From Triparma columacea (taxonomy: Eukaryota > Sar > Bolidophyceae > Parmales > Triparmaceae), in contig BRYA01000017.1 of the NCBI GenBank assembly GCA_030267965.1, positions 2,541-13,068 of the forward strand: a stretch of 10,528 nucleotides of DNA, written 5' to 3'. Positions 7,782 to 10,528 of this stretch are shown here, piece after piece. Both the position numbers and the translations under genes were made by a program. The notes beneath the pieces were generated by a model. It searched no databases. It saw only the letters and a program-made list of their open reading frames with translations, and had not been told where the DNA came from. Numbering within the stretch: position 1 is the first letter of the stretch; the number at the start of each line of letters is the position of its first letter.

Positions 7782-8684
7782 ATGTCCCCTCCCTCCTCGC
7801 CCTCCCGTTACCTTACGTTGCCTAATGCCCTTAAAATCTCCACAACCCTCGGCCTCCTCCTGTGCTGCTTCGCTCTGACATTTCACCTCAAGAATGCCTC
7901 ACCTTCTACTCCTCCCAACCCCCTCTCTGCCCCCCTGAAAGTCCCACCCCTCCGGCGCAAGCTTCAGCACGTGCCGGTGAAGTCTTGGTCAACATCAGAG
8001 TCCTTTGAGACGACCAATGGGGTGGTCCCTACAATATCCTGCCCCCTAGGTTACTACCGCGAGTATGGCACCTCCTCCCTCACCCGTCCTGTCGGTCAGC
8101 GGCACGACGGCTGCGAGCCCTGTCCTCGAGGCCGTTATGGTTCAAGCAATGATTTGACAACAGCTTTCTGCACCTCTGATTGTCCCAGGGGGAGGTACAG
8201 GGACACGCCCGGCGGGACGGGCCTCGAGGACTGCCTCTGGTGCCCCGAGGGTACGATAGGCAGCGAAGAGGGTCTCAAGACTCGGGAGTGCTCGTCCAAG
8301 TGCACGGACGCCAACACCGTCACCACGCAGTATTACTCGGATGTAGTGGGCTTGACCCGGCAGCGCGACTGCAAGACGTGCCCGCCCGGGTACCGCGGGT
8401 GGCAGTGCGACTGGGTCCTCTCCCCGCGCCTCGGAACGTGGACCAGCGACAACGGGGCCATCAACGAGGCCGCCCACCAGTACCTCAAAGACGGCTCGGA
8501 CGGATCCTGGTCGGCGGATAAGAAGGAGGGGGACTATGCGGGCGCCTGGCCCACTCATGGGGCGTACCCGGATAATGCGCCGATATACCCGGGCGTCATT
8601 GCGTGGGACACTAAGAATGAAGGGTTCAACTATGACCCCGCAGCGGAGAGCAGGAGCAACGTGGGAGTCGTGCCGGATGTTTAA
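7782..8684 (+). CDS. type II membrane protein with cysteine-rich ephrin-receptor/GCC2-GCC3-like repeats
   Basis: A single exon of 300 residues. The ATG at 7782 is chosen because the open frame upstream is a low-complexity Pro/Leu stretch without ATG. A short cytosolic head is followed by one hydrophobic segment (about 18-36, ISTTLGLLLCCFALTFHL), giving a type II signal-anchor. The lumenal or extracellular part has a Pro-rich stalk and then a domain with twelve cysteines at 87, 111, 114, 130, 134, 151, 154, 170, 174, 197, 200 and 209. Repeated CPxGxYG motifs (CPRGRYGSS, CPRGRYRDT, CPEGTIGSE) and an EGF-like finish CPPGYRGWQC fit the ephrin-receptor-like/GCC2_GCC3 disulfide-rich fold. The C-terminus is Trp/Tyr/Asp-rich (WDTKNEGFNYDP) and resembles no enzyme I know. 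A surface or Golgi role is inferred. Codon use becomes very GC-rich from about 8200. Confidence 0.85.
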   Translation: MSPPSSPSRYLTLPNALKISTTLGLLLCCFALTFHLKNASPSTPPNPLSAPLKVPPLRRKLQHVPVKSWSTSESFETTNGVVPTISCPLGYYREYGTSSLTRPVGQRHDGCEPCPRGRYGSSNDLTTAFCTSDCPRGRYRDTPGGTGLEDCLWCPEGTIGSEEGLKTRECSSKCTDANTVTTQYYSDVVGLTRQRDCKTCPPGYRGWQCDWVLSPRLGTWTSDNGAINEAAHQYLKDGSDGSWSADKKEGDYAGAWPTHGAYPDNAPIYPGVIAWDTKNEGFNYDPAAESRSNVGVVPDV

Positions 8685-8751
8685 TGTATGTGAAAATGTT
8701 TTTTGGAAGAAAGCTGTCGTTTGAAGTGTTTCAACTATACTACTATACACC
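8685..8751. terminator. 67-base convergent gap
   Basis: The cysteine-rich gene and the reductase end 67 bases apart, so their 3' untranslated regions almost certainly overlap. No clear AATAAA is seen on either strand. Confidence 0.4.
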
Positions 8752-10014
8752 TCACGCAACCGTGCTGAGATCCCACCCCACGCCCTTGACATCTTCCTCT
8801 CTCCATCCATCTGTTCTCCCCAGCCTCCCCATCGTCAACCTCTGTTCCATCCCGTCAAGCGTCCTGACATCCTCCTCTGACATTCCCCTCTCCCCCAAAA
8901 CCCTCCTCAACCCATCCTCTGAATTCTGAATCGGCGAACGGTGAGTTAGAATTGTCGCTTCGAGAATGGGGGTGCTGCTGAAATGATGTGCACGCGTTTT
9001 ATCATCCCACCCTGATTCTCACCTCCTCGATAGCTCTCCTCTCTGCGTCACTCCCGACCCCGCTCCTAGGCACGCAGGCTATCCCCTTTGCCGTGCACCA
9101 ACCCACGAGGACCTGGGCCTTTGTCAAGCCAAGCCTCGTTGAGATCTCGTTGAGAGCCTTAAAGTCGGCATCGGTGCCCCAGTTGAAGCCCCCGCTTAGC
9201 TTGCTCCAACTTGCCGCCACAACCTTAGTCCCATGTTTGTTAGCCCAATCCACCTCTCCCCTCCGCTGGTTGTAAAAGCTGAGTTCCATCATGGCAACAT
9301 CCGGTGTGTCAAGCCCGTTCGCTACGATCTCGTCCAGGTGCGATACACCGTAGTTCGCGACTCCCACGGAACGGCAGAAACCCTCCTCCTTCAACTGCTG
9401 GAGGGCCGCGTAGGTGGAGAGGCGGAGGTTGGAACCGGGGAGGGGACTGTGGACATATAGGCAGTCAAGGTATGCGGTGTCTAAGGACTTTAGCGTGGCC
9501 TTGACAGACTTGGTTACCTGTGATAGGTGAATTGACGACCGGATGAGGTTAGCAAGAGCTACAGTGTGCATTGGGCGTGATTCGCCGTTTCCATTCTTAC
9601 CTTCCTCAGCTCCCCCTGGTTATCGTTGGATATCTTGGAAGTGAGAAAGAGTTTTGAACGTTGCATGCCAATGTCCCTTATAGCCCTTCCAATCTCCTTC
9701 TCGTTCCCGTAGTCTTGGGCTCCGTCGATGTGCCTGACACCTGCTCTAAGGGCCAGAGATACTGCCTCTGTTGTTGATGAGGGTGGTGTCTTGTAGCAAC
9801 CGAAACCGACGGATGGCATTTTCTCATCGGATCGTAGACTTAGTGTTGTTGTTGGGGTGAGAGGGGTGGGGGGCGTTTCTGCGATTGATGAAGTTGGTTG
9901 CAGCAATATTAACCCTGAAGTCGTCGCAGTTGTTCTGAGTAAAGTTCTTCTGGTGAATATAAGAGAGGTCGTTAATGGTAGGATGAGAAGAAGGATGATA
10001 ATTAACGTCTTCAT
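8752..10014 (-). CDS. aldo/keto reductase with signal, transit and twin-arginine-like presequence, three exons
   Basis: Exons are 10014-9601, 9517-9023 and 8925-8752, all phase 0, giving 360 residues. The catalytic tetrad of NADPH-dependent aldo/keto reductases is complete: Asp97 and Tyr102 (HIDGAQDYGNE), Lys127 (FLTSKIS) and His161 (CLYVHSPLP). The barrel follows, with FCRSVGVANYGVSHLDE, and VPRSG replaces the usual IPKS cofactor loop. Exon 3 completes the family end: IEE|NSEDGLRR, then MSEEDVRTLDGMEQRL and a WREEDVKGVGWD tail. The ATG at 10014 opens a strong signal peptide (MKTLIIILLLILPLTTSLIF); an in-frame ATG at 10089 would bury it. TRRTLLR, a hydrophobic stretch and SSIA|ET (21-46) look like a Tat-type thylakoid signal. 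It likely reduces small aldehydes or ketones; the substrate is unknown and the lumenal location is inferred. Confidence 0.9.
8926..9022 (-). other. second intron of the aldo/keto reductase
   Basis: On the minus strand the donor is GAG|GTGAGAAT (9022) and the acceptor GATTCAG|AAT (8926), with CTAAC branch-like sequence upstream. Phase 0. Reading through instead ends the protein after VRIRVG and loses the conserved IEEN motif. Confidence 0.85.
9518..9600 (-). other. first intron of the aldo/keto reductase
   Basis: On the minus strand the donor is AAG|GTAAGAAT (9600) and the acceptor CTATCACAG|GTA (9518), 83 bases, phase 0. It joins QGELRK to VTKSVKATLKSL, as expected for the family. A TGTAG acceptor 46 bases earlier would shift the frame. 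Confidence 0.85.
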
Positions 10015-10259
10015 GACTAATATTGTCGCCGAATCAACAGACAGACAATATTCTGACCAACTTTTGTCACTTGGCTTGGACTCCTTCATTTCCGAGCTTT
10101 TTTCTCCAGTCTTTCTCCCCCTTCTGACTTCATTTTCACTCTACCTCTCGTACTCGAATCTCAAGAGATAGATTCAAGTTCCTATAGCCCTTAGTATTTT
10201 CATCTCAATTGTCCTCAAACCCAAAATCTCCAAGACTGCGACCTCATCCTCGGACCACA
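10015..10259. promoter_or_regulatory. divergent intergenic region between the reductase and a secreted-type gene
   Basis: The 245 bases between two outward-facing starts are pyrimidine-rich on the + strand near 10090-10150. They contain an imperfect 9-bp inverted repeat at 10153-10161 and 10170-10178 (CTCGAATCT / AGATTCAAG). A shared promoter is inferred; no core element is assigned. Confidence 0.35.
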
Positions 10260-10528
10260 ATGCTTTTCACCCCTCTCCTAAGTGTTCTCCTCTCTATTCT
10301 ACCCTCTCCACACACGTACACAACAACATCACCCCTTTCTCCCCGTTTCTCCTACACAACCCTCCTCCCTCACGAGAAGCTCCCAGATGCAGTGAGGAGG
10401 ATGGTGAACGATCGCCTCGAGTCCGAGATATCTTCCCCCTCCCCCTGCACCCTCGAGGCGGCTTCTTCGATAATATCCTACGGCGCCCTGTCCGTGAGTA
10501 GGTCCTCGTCCGTCCCCTCCCCCCCCCC
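10260..10528 (+). CDS. partial gene, signal-peptide-bearing protein of unknown function
   Basis: The ATG at 10260 opens MLFTPLLSVLLSILPSPHTY, a credible signal peptide, then a Ser/Thr/Pro-rich stretch (TTTSPLSPRFSYTT) that could be transit sequence. A more structured part follows: LPHEKLPDAVRRMVNDRLES and TLEAASSIISYGAL. A donor-like TCC|GTGAGTAG at 10494, followed by a C-rich run, suggests that exon 1 ends at 10493 after 78 codons (phase 0) and the intron runs off the window. The frame also stays open to the edge. The family is not recognisable from this fragment. It diverges from the reductase gene. Confidence 0.5.
   Translation, partial: MLFTPLLSVLLSILPSPHTYTTTSPLSPRFSYTTLLPHEKLPDAVRRMVNDRLESEISSPSPCTLEAASSIISYGALSVSRSSSVPSPP

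Noticed and set aside
8142..8810. 222-codon open frame opposite the cysteine-rich membrane gene
   Set aside because: High GC lowers stop frequency. The + strand frame has the cysteine pattern and membrane anchor, and the antisense frame has no recognisable features.

Overview
The window reads as nuclear DNA of a eukaryotic microalga, most likely an ochrophyte stramenopile (diatom, bolidophyte or pelagophyte relative). The reasons are: short spliceosomal introns with GTGAG/GTAAG donors and C-tract acceptors; several N-termini built like signal peptides followed by plastid-type transit sequence; a protein (gene 3) whose conserved blocks I recall from diatom predicted proteins; and a BspA-type leucine-rich-repeat gene of the kind expanded in such algae. 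No bacterial operons, tRNA, rRNA, transposase or CRISPR array was seen. The taxonomic call is inference.

Layout: seven genes strictly alternate in strand. (1) A glutamine-rich protein, + strand, at least six exons, 5' end outside or ambiguous (about 154-2032). (2) A secreted or organelle-directed unknown protein, - strand, two exons (2307-3444). (3) A conserved unknown protein, probably plastid-targeted, + strand, two exons (3899-5406). (4) A 544-residue BspA-like LRR protein with 19 repeat units, - strand, intronless (5534-7168). (5) A cysteine-rich type II membrane protein with ephrin-receptor/GCC2-GCC3-like repeats, + strand (7782-8684). (6) An aldo/keto reductase in three exons with signal, transit and twin-arginine-like presequence, - strand (8752-10014). 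(7) The first exon of a signal-peptide-bearing unknown protein, + strand, running off the right edge (from 10260). Convergent gaps are short (about 274, 127 and 67 bases) and divergent gaps longer (about 454, 613 and 245 bases), so each divergent gap probably holds a bidirectional promoter.

Splice sites were assigned by hand so that reading frames join. Nine of the ten inferred introns are phase 0 and eight of the ten begin GTGAG. The aldo/keto reductase model needs a 57-residue last exon that has no start codon of its own; adding it completes the family's C-terminal signature. No pathway linking the genes is evident. Genes 3 and 6 (and less clearly 2 and 7) point to the secretory or plastid route, gene 5 to the endomembrane or surface, and gene 4 to the cytosol or nucleus. 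The best leads are the thylakoid-like targeting of the reductase, the position-specific variation inside the otherwise homogenised LRR array, the conserved plastid protein of unknown function, and the repeated hairpin-like element in the introns of gene 1.
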